From: Marvania coccoides
Lineage: Eukaryota > Chlorophyta > Trebouxiophyceae > Chlorellales > Chlorellaceae
Length of the DNA stretch: 64,000 nucleotides
Direction: 5' to 3'
NCBI GenBank assembly: GCA_963854735.1
Contig: OY978102.1
Span: 248,001-312,000 of the forward strand
Below, one piece after another: positions 45,727 through 56,790 of this stretch. The translations under genes were made by a program, and so were the position numbers. The notes beneath the pieces were generated by a model. The model saw only the letters and a list, made by a program, of their open reading frames with translations. It searched no databases and was not told the origin of the DNA. Each line of letters starts with the position of its first letter. The stretch's first letter is position 1.

Positions 45727-47184
45727 ATGGTGTTTAGGTCGACGACTGCCGCGGTGGCACTCGTGCTGGTGGCGTTCATCTCTCTCCCTAGTGTGGCAGA
45801 GGCAAATCGCCCGCTGTGCCTGTACGTAGGATATGCCCCCGTTTCCCGCGCATGGATACCCCGAAAAACTCATCGCCAACTCGCTGCTCAATTTGCAGGG
45901 GCTACAAAAACACCACTTTGGACTTCGACTGCCGCAAGCGCACCACCGAGACCGCCTGCCTCAAGGGCTACTCCATGAAAACCGCCGATATCAGCGCCTC
46001 GTGCATCTGGCACCACATGAAGCTTGACGTCATCGTGGACTCTCAGATGATTTACAACCGTGGCGGCATGGTGGAGCTCTCTGGCCTGGTCAACCAGGGC
46101 TCGCTGTGCTCAAACAAAATCGACGTTGTTTTACCCGCCGGGGCCACTGGAAAGTGGGGCACCAACACTCGCGTCGTCAGTGAGTAAAATTGGAGTGGGG
46201 GAGAGGGAAACTCACAAAATAGTTGGTCTTACCCTTTTCCCTCGAGAGTAAAATGGCAAAAAAGTTCGTATTCTGATCCGCCCTGTACATGCGTATATTT
46301 GTGCAGACGGCCCCCAGGACATCCTGCCCCCCGTTGCCCGCTACTTCAGCCCTAAGATCGAAATGACCACCGCCGGGTGCACCGCCGGCTTGGGCCTGCC
46401 CAACACCTGCGGCGCCAACCTGGTGACCCCCCAGGGCTACGCCCACGACCCCAACTTCTTTGAGAGCCGCGCCTTCATCGAGTTCCAGACCATCGATGCC
46501 GCTCGCATCACGTACTGGAAGACCAACAACCGCTTCAACGCTGCCAAGCAGCTGGCCTTCAAGATCCTGGCCTCCGCACGCCGCTGCTACAAGCCCCCCT
46601 ACCCCGCGGAGACCCCCGTCATCAAGGACCAGATCGCGTTCGGCCCCACCCCCTTCATCGTGCACTACGACACCCCCTTCTACACCCTCCTCGACATCCG
46701 CGCCTACCGCCTCACCAACCTCAGCGGCGCCGCCTGGACCGTGGCGGTGTCCACCAACCTGGAGCCCAAGAAGGCCAAGACCAACATGACCTCGTTCCTG
46801 ATGCGGGAGAGCGAGTACGTGGCGTGGCTGCCCACCTGCAAGACCACATGCGCGCTGCCCGTGGACAAGGCCTTCAAGAACACCCTCTGCAAGGGGCTGC
46901 TGTGCACCAAGGGCTTCAGGGGGCTGGGCGCGTCGGGCGCGTACCGCCTCATCGTGGCCTACCCCACCGTCTACAACCCCACCAAGGGCCTTAACTCCAA
47001 CTGGAAGGCCCCCGCCTCCAGCTACACCAAGCAGATCGTGACCACCACCGTCTGGCCCAAGAACTGGAAGCTGGCGCCGCCCCAAGACATCTTCGGCGGC
47101 GCCCGCTCGGCGGTGGCAGACGCAGACCAGATGCTCATCACCAAGCCGCCCAAGTCGCACCCCGCCACCGCCTATGCCGTGTAA
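45727..47184 (+). CDS. Secreted cysteine-containing protein, paralogue of 18546-20476
   Basis: Three exons (45727-45821, 45899-46179, 46307-47184) give 417 residues. The first 27 residues form a signal peptide (hydrophobic stretch VALVLVAFISLPSVAEA). Cysteines recur in the mature part, including a C-x8-C pair near residue 44 and clusters TCKTTC and LCKGLLC, suggesting disulfides outside the cell. No catalogued domain is recognised. It shares motifs with the protein at 18546-20476 (TTAGCTAGLGLPNTC, FRGLGASGAYRLIVAYP, VWPKNW) and the first intron's position and phase; this copy has lost two later introns and has an extra roughly 30-residue C-terminal tail. The third exon is exceptionally GC-rich with strong codon bias (C-ending codons), which usually marks high expression. 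A wall or secreted structural role is inferred. Confidence 0.85.
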
Positions 47185-48532
47185 ATAAGGAAACACGTGT
47201 TTTTTACTGTATTCGACAACTGCAAATTGAACAACGTAGCTCCGCGAAAGCGTAGCGTGATTTTTACCCCCTTAGAAAGTTAAATAAATTATTATATACG
47301 CTTCCGTCGCCCCCCTTGTGAATTTCTTGAGGATATCTTCTCTAAATGACACCCTTGCGGCTGCTTGATTATTAAAAGGCAGCTCTGGGGAGGAGAGCCT
47401 TTGCAGCCGCAGCAGCTTCAACTCTGTTTCATTACATTTCGCTTTTTTCGTTTCTTTCTCTTGGTAGGAGGGGTTCTTTGATGCCGGAGAATGCCTCGTC
47501 ACACGCTTGAAATGTCGCACCCCACTCATCAACCAAAAATATTAGAATTATCCCTTACTGCTGCAGTGCTGTGGCATCATCTTTTGCATACCTTACATCT
47601 TTTATTTTTATGTTAATACAACACGTTGCAAATAGAGTAAGATAAGCGTAAGCACATGAGATCTGAGCATTAGCAGACAGGGCATATTAGGCAAGCGTTC
47701 TGTGCAGACAGACTGGGGAAAAAAGAAAGAATGAAATTTATAGCCCCCCCTTAATAGACAGGATGGAGAAATGAAAAGTCGATCGAGGTGAGGTGACGAA
47801 AGGTTGGGGTGCAACGAAAACCTGCTACAAATCAGTTTGGAGACGTGGGAGTTGGTTGCAACAAAATAGGAAAGTCAAAAGAAAAAAAAAATCAAAGAAG
47901 AGAGAGAATTCAGAAGCACACAGTCTATTAGTACTTTGGGGGGCCTTGCTCGAAATCAAAATCGGCGGGGCGAAATTTTAAAAAAATGAAGAGAAATCAC
48001 TACTGCGCTGTGCACAAGCGCTTTTCATGTATTGTCAATCGAACCCCTCCGCTTTTTGCGGGTTAGGGTGCTCATGAACAGCAGTGTGGAATACGTACTA
48101 CTAATACGACTCTACTACGGGGCTTGAATGCGCCGAGGGATAAGAACATGTCGAAAAGGGGAACGAACATGAAATGTGGTATATTTATCCACAAGAGCGT
48201 GGGTGGAAAAAGGAGAGGGAGTTGTTTGTGACCCATGAAATCAAAATCGTTGGTGTTAGTATAGAAACGAAAGAAAAATAAGACCGGGGTGGGAAAAAAG
48301 AAGCAACTGATATAAAACTGAAAAAAAAGACAAGAGGCATTTTCGATGCTGGGTTAAGGTGGGTAAAAAATGATTAAAAAAAAAAAAAAAAGCAACGAGG
48401 AGGCGGGGAACATATCCTCTATTTTTTCCATCAAAAATTCATCTTTTATTCATGCATCCAGGAACCAAAAATATATAAAAATGCAAAAAAAACTATCTTT
48501 ATCTTTACTATCACTACTTTCTTTCATTTTTT
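47185..48532. other. 1.3-kb spacer, no gene seen
   Basis: This AT-rich convergent spacer lies between the secreted-protein gene and the TZF gene. It contains only short open frames and several A-rich runs. No RNA gene, repeat family or coding exon could be supported. Confidence 0.45.
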
Positions 48533-48949
48533 TTACCAGTTTTCGGTGCTGGGGCCTCCCCCGCCGCTGCCACCAAAAAAGGCAGAGGCGTAGGGGTTGA
48601 CCGCGGGTACAGCAGAGGAGGCGCCGTCGCCTTCGGGCGCCTGCGCCTGCTCAAACGACATCCGGGCAAGGTCAGCCGACAGACGGGCGGCCACTGATGG
48701 GTCGTTGGGGGAGGGGGCGTTGCCAGTGGAGTGGCGCACGGGGGTGGGCCACGCGGGGGCGGCGCCAAAGGCAGCGGCCTGGCGGTTGGCGGCCATGGGG
48801 AAGCCCTCGGGCACGGTGGTGAGCTGCTGCCCGGTCCAGTACTGCGGAGAGAATATTTACAAGGGAGCGGGTTAGAAAACATGGTGTTTGGGTAGGAGGA
48901 AGAGAGAAAAGGCGATGGGGATCAGAAACGAGATCCTCAAATCGAAAAA

Positions 48950-49002
<53 letters not shown>

Positions 49003-51451
49003 CAATATGAAGCTGCTGCGCAGCTACAAATATTCCTCAGTTCCATGCCCAAGGGCAGTGGGTGCAGCAACTCACTCGCTGCCCATTGGACTGGCTGGGA
49101 AGAGGCGGCCGCGGCGGCAATTGTTTGTGAGTGTGCTCCTGCAGCGAGGTGGCGAAAATGCGGCCGCGGCGGAGCGAAAGGAACGTCGGAAACCCACTCA
49201 CAAGAGATATCAGAACAAAAAAAACGAGGACAGAAAACACTTTCTTCTTCAATTTCAAAAGAGAAGCGCCACAGAAAAGTGGCAAAAAACACTTCTTCTG
49301 AACGGCAATTTTGACAGATTTAATGCAAAAATAAAAAGATTGACTAACCTGGGGGTAGGCTGGGGCAGGGGGCACGTACGCCTGCTGCTGCTGCAGCAGT
49401 GGCGGAGCTGCCGGCATGATGTCAAAGCTGCCCCTGGCGCTGCCAAACGCGCTGTCAACGGAGCCGCGGCGGCCGTCGAAGCTGTAGCGCGCGGTGTCGA
49501 AGCTGGAGCGCGCGCTCTCCATGCTCACGCGGTTGGAGCCCATCTCCATCGACACGCGAGAGGGAGAAGCAACACAGCGGTGGCCGCTCGATTGAAACGC
49601 CTGCATGGCCGCCATCTGCTCCAGCGACGACCCCGAGCCGCGCCGCAGGCCCAGCGGGTCGCTGATGGCGCGGCGGGAGATGGAGTCTTCGGGGGCGTTC
49701 TCCAGCGCATGCGGGGGGGCAGGGGCGCCGATGAGCCCCAGGCGGGACTGCAGCAGGGCCAGGGAGGTGGCAGGCAGCATCTGCTGCAGGATGGTCGCGG
49801 CCTGGGAGGCCGTCAGCCGGTCCTGCGCCAGCATGGCGGTCACCGACTCAATCACCTGCTGCTCGTGCACGCTGAAGCGAGAGTCTCCGCCTGCAGCGGC
49901 GCCAGCAGCAGTGGAGGGGCCTTCCCCGGCCTGTGGGCTACCCGACAGCTGCTCCCCCGACTTGGGGGAGGACTGGGAGGGGGAAGAGGGGACCGAATCC
50001 GAGCCGGCAGTTGCCGGCATCGGCACGGGGCCCCACTCGGAGCTCTGGCGGGTGCTGTCGACGGACAGCCGCGGGACGGACACCGGGGAGGGGGCGCTGA
50101 TGAAAGGAGAGGGGCTGAGGCCTCTTCCAGCAGCGGCGGCGGCGGGGGGAACTGGGCCAAGGCCTGCCCTGCGGCGCGCCTCATCGTCGGCGGCAGCAGC
50201 GGCGGCGGCGGCTGCCAGGCGCTCGGGCGAGACGAAGGGCTTGCACGCGGGCACGCGCAGCTCGTCCAGGGAATGCGCGAAGAAGCAGATGGTGCGGCGG
50301 CAGTTTGAACCGTCGTTGCAGAGCTGCGTGCGGTAGCGGGTGGGGTGCAGCCAGTACTCGAACACGTTGTGCGCGTAGGGGCAGTGGTCGCCGAAGGCGC
50401 ACGATCCCTCCTGCGTTAGGTTAGGAAAGCAAGAAAATGTAAGTTTATTTGTCAAGAAGACTCTTTTAATAATATTAATTACACTGTACGCCTAAAGCAA
50501 AATACCTTCTTCATGGAGGGGCACGCGATGCCGGTGTACTCGTGCAGCTGCAAGAAGTAGGAGAAGAGGTGAGATTGTGTCGGGGGCACCAGAGAAGTAA
50601 AATTAACAAAATTACAGGGAGGCGGATAGCATTGTTTTCTCGATGACTTGATTCGCTCACCTTGGGGTCCCTGCGGCGCGCCTTTTCCTGGGGACTGCAC
50701 AAGTAACAACAGAAAATGGTATCAGTGGGGGAAATTGAGTTACTCTTACGTTTGGCAAGCAAAAAACAGGCCGGTAGATATTTTAATATTTTTTGCCGCA
50801 ACACTACGAGGCAAAATATACCGCAATACGCACTGAGAAAAAACGCAGGTGGTCCAGTCGTGGACAAATTTTTTCGCACAGGGCGTGACCTGCAAGGCAA
50901 TAGGAGAAAGGAGAGCGGAAATGTTGAAAAATGGTGTGGCGGCATCGTCGGGCGGTGGAAAATGAAGAAAAAAAGCTCCCAAAATCGACAAACGAAGGCC
51001 ACAATGAAGATACTGGAGAACAATGCCGAGTTGAGCCACTGAAGCGCCCCCCAAGCGACAGAGAAAAGGGACCAAGAGGCACCAGCCGACCAAAAATGGT
51101 GGTGGTCTCTGCCCCGCCATAAAAGGCAACGGCGGTGCTGCTCCAACGGCATACTGGTAATTTTCGAGCCAAGAATAGCCGCAATAGCGGCCTCAGCCCC
51201 CCCCCCCAAAGAAAAAAAACCGCAAAATGAGCGTGCAGAGCTAGATATGCTGGAGTCTGCCGAATCGGAAAATCATGGAACCGCTGGTTGGGCGCTCCGC
51301 ATATACCATTGCGGTCAAAGGAACGCAACAATATGCAAACGAGGGCCGTCCGGCGTCTCACCTTCATGCAGGACATTCGGAATTCATCGCCCTTGTAATA
51401 CTCATCGTCGGGGCTGGTGCTCTCCCCCGCGGGGTTTTCGTAGTTTTCCAT
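48533..51451 (-). CDS. Plant-type RR-TZF CCCH zinc-finger protein
   Basis: Seven exons (51451-51362, 50889-50834, 50694-50661, 50547-50506, 50410-49349, 49138-49076, 48841-48533) give 551 residues. The module is diagnostic. First comes an RR-type C-x5-H-x4-C-x3-H at residues 34-49, followed by EKARRRDPK. Then comes a tandem finger, C69-x8-C78-x5-C84-x3-H88, a linker of exactly 16 residues, and C105-x5-C111-x4-C116-x3-H120. This spacing is the plant RR-TZF arrangement. Members bind AU-rich RNA, shuttle between nucleus and cytoplasmic granules, and destabilise mRNAs. The rest is low complexity with several Ser motifs of the [16 protein letters not shown] kind, repeated six or so times around residues 345-415. 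Four small exons (34-90 nt) encode the RR-TZF half. Confidence 0.93.
48954..48999. repeat. (AT)n microsatellite in an intron
   Basis: About 23 AT dinucleotides lie in the last intron of the TZF gene. It is the second long AT microsatellite of the window. Confidence 0.95.
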
Positions 51452-51868
51452 AGTCAGAAGCGATCTGATAGGAGTTTCCGTACTCGGTACAGCTGAAATT
51501 GAATATTAAAAGAATTTAATTTTCTACAACCGGAAGGGCCTTTTCTTGATGAAGGGAACCACAGAGGGGTTTATATAAGTGCTTGAGTGTAGCCAAATAC
51601 AGAATTAAATAACGAGCGGCGTGTCAAGTCGGCCGAAAACTACATTTCGCGCCTTCTAAAATCGACAAAAAAATGCACGTCAGCATATCTTTTAAAAATG
51701 CGGCGATTGAACTGGCGAAAAGCGCCGCTAAGGGCTTGCAATGCTACTGAAAGATGCATTTGCACGATTGCTGCCCTCCGCAAGCCATTTCCGCCTGCAA
51801 AACCGTCCATTGCACTTTTCCGTCTCTCCGCTTCCTTCTTCTGTGCTCCTCCGAGAACCTGAGGCCTC
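51452..51868. promoter_or_regulatory. Spacer between tandem minus-strand genes
   Basis: This 417-bp segment holds the TZF promoter and the 3' flank of the dioxygenase gene. No element was assigned. Confidence 0.45.
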
Positions 51869-53125
51869 TCACACCCAATACGGCGCCGTTCCTCCCCCTC
51901 TTATTCCCCACGGTTCTTTCCACCTCTCTCCGCCCGCGGTGTGGTCTTTCCACCGTTCTAACGCCGGTAGCAGCGGCCGCAGCGCCTTTCGCACGATGGC
52001 CATCTCCCTCTCAAACTCAGCTATTAACCGCGCATTGCTGCTGTTCTCCAGCTCCTCACTACCGCTATTGCTGCTGCTCTGGGGGTGACTCTCCATCAGA
52101 GAGGCCGCCCACTCATCTCTGTACGTCCACTTTACCGCATGCTTTCGCACCTCCTCAAGCCCCAAAATCAGCCGTGCCGCCTCATCCCCCAGCAGCGCAT
52201 CACCACTCAGGATCGCCCTTGCCGCCGCCCGCTCCGCCTGCACTCGTTCGCTGTTGTTGAGCTGCCGCCGGGCGGCTGACAGCCAAACAGTGAGGCAATA
52301 GCGCTCTTTCAGCGACGGCAGCACGCGGTGAAGCATGGTTTGGGAAGGGAACAGCACCATGCGGTCGTGCAGCGGCGGAATGTCGACGGAAGGGGAGCAG
52401 GGAAAGGGGTAGAGGCGCAGCTCACCGCCGTCGCCAGGCTGCCAGCCAGGGTTGAGGTAGCAAATGGCGGTGAGGGTGCGGCCGTCGACGTCCACGTCGG
52501 TGTCGAAGTGCATGGGAAAGCAGGCTTTGTTGCCCTTGTTCCACTAAATAGGAAAGAAGAAGAAAAAACGGCATTTGTATGATATAAAATTAAATTTACA
52601 AGGTGTGTTGATGATAAACGTCTCAAAACGATATATACATGTTTTTTAATCCAACTAAAAACAGTCTGAATGCAATATCAAAAGAAAAAAAGGAAAAGAG
52701 CTTACTTGAAGCTTGATGGCCTGGGAATCAAGCGCTAACGACGGCAGATGCACATTCAGCATCGTGAGCAGCGTGGAGCTCCGCTGAATGGCCGCGCACA
52801 AAGGCGCCAGCTCTTGAGTCTTAGTCTCCAGCAGCTCAGCCTCCCAAATGCCTTCTTTTTGCACCAGGCAGGGCCAATTGGCCGCTTTACTGCCGACTAG
52901 GTGGGTGCAGTTCACGTGCATGTGCTGGCGCACCGCTCTCAGCTCTTCCCGTAGGCTACTGGCTGTGGGTTCTCCGAAAACTTCGTCGATGACTGCAAAG
53001 CCTTGGCGCTGAAGGTCAGTAACGACAGCAGGCGAAATTACGGACTCCAGGCGATGCCGAGGCAGCTGTGGGGCAGCGGCTTGGGTGGCGAAGGTTCTCC
53101 AGGACTGCCGAAATAGCGATGCCAT
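51869..53125 (-). CDS. 2-oxoglutarate/Fe(II) dioxygenase, prolyl-4-hydroxylase-like
   Basis: Two exons (53125-52706, 52543-51869) give 364 residues. The jelly-roll core has the iron triad H152-x-D154 (PMHFDTDVDVDGRTLTAICY) and H212 (MLHRVLP), with R221 (ERYCLTVWL) to hold 2-oxoglutarate. GDGGELRLYP between them is typical of the P4H/EGLN group. The N-terminal half has IDEVFGEPTASSLREELRA and CPCLVQKEGIWEAE-like elements. Members hydroxylate prolines on proteins, or oxidise other substrates; the substrate here is unknown. The start (MASLFRQSWRTFATQAAAP) resembles a mitochondrial presequence. The C-terminal 100 residues are helical and not part of the core. Confidence 0.88.
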
Positions 53126-53671
53126 CAGGCAGAACAATTTATATTGAACATGAGAGGCTGCAGAGCTAATTTCTACGAGATGAAGTTAACCCCAATCAAA
53201 TCAAAGAATTAAAAACACTTGGCAAAGCGATATTCTGCGAGGAATAACCGGGGGGGGGGGATTTGAATTGGACGAGCCTGTTGCTGCTGTTGAAGAGCAG
53301 AAGAGGCTCTCCATTTCTTTATTCTCGTGTATTTACATATTGAGAGTGTGAATGGGTCAGTAGGATGGCCTGGAAGGGTCTCGCGATGATAAATGAAGCC
53401 TTAAACTTCTTTTCCTTGACCCAAAACTTCAGGCTCACGGCGCCAGAGGAGCCGAAGTCTCTTAAGCGATACAAAAGAACACCATATTAGCGGTATAACT
53501 TCAAAACCGGGCAGTAGTACACTCGATATCGGTTCTTCTTCTTCGCTGGCCAGCGAATGCCATGGCATTGACCGATAGCTTTGACTTTCAGCTATATCCC
53601 GTGGTAACGGTCAGTTAATACACTGTCGCACTCCATATTAACAATAAATTCATTCCGCAATTAATAAAATA
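53126..53671. promoter_or_regulatory. Divergent promoter region, dioxygenase / hydrolase
   Basis: A 546-bp spacer with head-to-head starts. It includes a G10 run near 53251-53260. No gene or specific element is seen. Confidence 0.45.
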
Positions 53672-55497
53672 ATGGTTCCTCATCGCATGTTGGCCTTGGC
53701 GCTGCTGGGCACCTTCTTGGCCGGCGCCGTCACAGGGCAGGATGAAGTCCTCCCGCCACAGTGCGACCCCGAGGACGTTCTCTACCCCAAAAATATTGTG
53801 TTCATGGGCCCTGCGAAATCAATTGACGTCGGTACGCCGGTTGAAAATCCCAGTTTCTGAAAAACGATTTGCAAAATATTGTTTCATATTGAACCACCCA
53901 CCCATTTATTTCTCTCTCTAAAGGCACAATCGCCTGGAGCTACCACGAATTTGGCCCCCTCTCAATCGCCGAAGAGGAGGTGGTCGCCACCCCGCCGCCT
54001 CCCCCCGCTGACAGCTCGGTCGAGCCTGCAGCGATCGCCGAAGAAGTGGTCGAAGATCCCTCCCCCGTGCTGCTCATCCAAGGCTTCGGCTCCACCCAGT
54101 ACGAGTGGCCGCTGGACTTCCTGGAGACGCTGGCTGCCGACCGCAAGGTGGTTGTTTTCGACAACCCCCGCATCGGGTGGACCAACGACACCAGCGATGC
54201 CCCGCTGACGGTCAATTACATGGCCAATGCCACGCTAGAGCTCATTCATGCGCTGGGCATGGTACGCCCCGACGTTGTGGGATTCACCCTGGGTGCCGAC
54301 GTTGCCTTGACGATGGCAGTGCAGCGGGCTGACCTCATTGGGGCTGTGGCAGCTAGTAAGCATTTGTTTCTCTCTGTTACTCTTCAAATAAACGTAGTGC
54401 GCAATTTACTTTATAATTTAACGATTGTTATCCCTCCCTTGATGCAGTTGCTGCCACTTTCGGCGGCCCTAAAGCTCCACAGCCCGCTGTCGGCATGCCC
54501 GCCGTTTTGGACGTTGTTGAGCAACTCGTTATCGGCAAATACCAGGCGGTAACCAGCCAGTCGCAGGTGCTGAACACGATGGGCGTCTCTGCTGCCACTG
54601 TTGACGACAGCGCTACCGCCCCGCCTCCAAGCAGCAGCGACCAGCCAGCCGTCGCCCAGGACCCTTACAAGCTTTTCTTACCTCTGGGAGTCATGGACCC
54701 AGGCAAGTTATTCCAACTTTTACTCCATTTACTCATCAGAAGCCATCATTTTTTCACCCTCGCTTTTCCTGCCCAAAATATCACAGCCATGTGCAACATG
54801 CTGCGCGACATGCTGTCGCTGTACCTCGCTGCGGGGTTGACCAACACGATGGACGAGTCCAATGGCTATGCCCTGCCTGGCGAGGCCAACTTCATATCCG
54901 ACGGAATCATTCCCAGCTCTCTGGCGCTGGCGCCGTCGGTTACCGCTGTGCAACAGCAGAAGAGCGCGCTGCTCAACTACTTCGCCCGCATTTCTGAGGT
55001 GGAGGCGCTCTTACCGAAGACTAGCACCCAGTTCCTGTTCATTAGGTGATATTTTGACGACTTGAAAGAGAGTTTCAAATATATGGGAAACCTTTGAATA
55101 TTTAAAAGGGTACTTTCTTCTCTCCCTTCCCTGGTCGGTTGCAGTGGAGTGCAAGACGCCATCGTGCCCATCAACACGCAGCTGCAGCTCGTGAGCATGG
55201 CCCCTGGGTCGTGGCTGCAACAGATCCCTGACGGAGGACACGTAGGTTTCTTCCTCCTTTCTATAATTTTAATTGAATAAACTTCTAACTGTACATTCCC
55301 CCCGTGTGCAGCTGGTGCCCTACTTGCATCCCAACGACATGGCAGCCACCGTGGCCACGTTTTTCGATTCTGCCCAAGACATCAGCAGCATCCCCCGGAG
55401 CTACTACGAAGCTCCCTCCTCTGCTGGAGTGTTCAGCGCCAGCATGACGTGGTGGGCAGCTGCAGTGGTGGCGGTGCTGGCCGCAGCGTTGGCGTGA
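53672..55497 (+). CDS. Secreted, probably membrane-anchored alpha/beta hydrolase
   Basis: Six exons (53672-53831, 53924-54355, 54448-54702, 54787-55045, 55145-55241, 55312-55497) read in frame. A signal peptide covers about 1-22 and the extreme C-terminus is hydrophobic (WWAAAVVAVLAAALA), as in GPI-anchored or tail-anchored proteins. The alpha/beta hydrolase fold is shown by VLLIQGFGSTQYEWPLDFLE (oxyanion strand), DNPRIGWTND, VGFTLGADVALTMA (nucleophile elbow), SGVQDAIVPINTQ (acid) and DGGHLVPYLHP (His). The usual elbow G-x-S-x-G reads G-F-T-L-G, so the nucleophile Ser is replaced by Thr while Asp and His remain. Intron 3 starts with GC (CAG|gcaagt), is 84 nt long and has no in-frame stop. 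The substrate is unknown. Confidence 0.85.
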
Positions 55498-55943
55498 AAT
55501 GGCATCTATCTGTTAACGTCAGTTGATAAATTTTCAAAAGGGGACCGTGAAAAGGTGCAGGTGCATCTATTGTGCTTCATATTTTATTGCTTTTTCAGAC
55601 AAAATGCATGTACTATGTTCAGTATGATAATAATGAGATGGCCGAAAGGTGCCATTTGTAGAGAAAGAAGCCCGGAAAAAAAATGCCGAAGAACAAAAAC
55701 AGAAAGGCTCAGTTGTTTGAGTGAATAAATTCTGAAAATTTTAGAGCGCAGCTTGGGTGTTTCCAAAATGAGTACAAGCATGCAGAACATTAATTATATA
55801 CTTATGTGAAGGGGAGAAGGAAAAAGTCGTGAAGCGGGGGGCGCAAGGCAGCTTCTGCTGCTGTTTATTTAGTTTTGAAAGGAGAATGAAGCCTTCCCAT
55901 GCCGCTGTGGTAGTAAATATAGAGTTCCTCACTCTCGCACAGC
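55498..55943. other. Convergent 3' spacer
   Basis: This AT-rich spacer lies between the stops of the hydrolase gene and the small gene on the other strand. An AATAAA-like hexamer appears near 55724. No gene is seen. Confidence 0.45.
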
Positions 55944-56533
55944 TTATTGGGACTCGCTGGGGACGTCAGGCAGCTTTCCGAAGAGTATCGATGCCTTGTG
56001 GCCACGGTCTTGGTAGGCATAGTGCACCGCTTCCTCCGATTCCTCGCCGCTGGGAAGGCTGGTGGGTGAGGGGGTCCTCACGTGCTGCAAACAACGAGAG
56101 AAAGTGACGAAACGTGAGGAAAAACTATTCGAGGATTGTTTTTGAAGCAAGAAACGAAAATTTCGCAAGCGCGTTTGCGTCACGCGAGCTTACCCGCGGG
56201 CCAGGTGGGTGCTGCTGCTTCTGCTTGCCGTACTCATAGGTGGGATTCAACGCGGCTGCAGGAGGGAGAAAAAAACAGCGATGAGAACACGTTGGAACAA
56301 CTGACCCCTCAAAACCACCCCAGCCAGCGGCACAGCACCGTACCTTGGAAGCGCTTCATGGCTAGCACCACTTTTCCGATGGTCTTAAAGGAGCGAGGTC
56401 CCGACGGAGCGGGCTTGGGACCTTCGACCTCATGTTTCTGCTTCTTCGTCGCCGGCTCCGCTACCACCGCTGCGTCTTTAGCTGCCACTGCTGCTGTGGG
56501 GGCCGGTGCGCTGGCAATATCCTCCAGAGGCAT
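55944..56533 (-). CDS. Small protein of unknown function
   Basis: Three exons (56533-56344, 56255-56194, 56084-55944) give 130 residues with clean GT-AG junctions. The N-terminal 45 residues are Ala/Pro-rich with a basic KKQK patch (possible nuclear signal). The central block FKTIGKVVLAMKRFQAALN continues into PTYEYGKQKQQHPPGP and looks conserved rather than random. The C-terminus is acidic (GEESEEAVHYAYQDRG). No membrane segment or catalytic motif is seen, and I do not recognise the family. Confidence 0.65.
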
Positions 56534-56790
56534 GGCTTCTTGTGTCTTGGAATGTCTAAAGTAAAATGTGAGTATTGCGAGCGTGCAGAGCTTTCGATTA
56601 TATGATCTTGGTTTATTTGGTAAAACAGTCGAATAAAAAAATTAAATTTACGAATATATAAAACGAAGAGCCTGCTTTTGAACAGAAAGAAAAAAAAGTC
56701 TGAAAATTTGGAGGGCTCATCATACAGAAGAGAGGTCATTTGCACATAAAAACAGGGTGAAATATTTCTAGTGTTGGTTTCATAGGTTGA

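Noticed and set aside
46177..47196. A 339-codon open frame on the minus strand rich in Gly/Val
   Set aside because: It is antisense to the very GC-biased third exon of the secreted protein gene; low stop frequency explains it.
49007..50308. A 433-codon plus-strand frame
   Set aside because: It is antisense to the low-complexity part of the TZF protein, whose splice structure and zinc-finger spacing are unambiguous.
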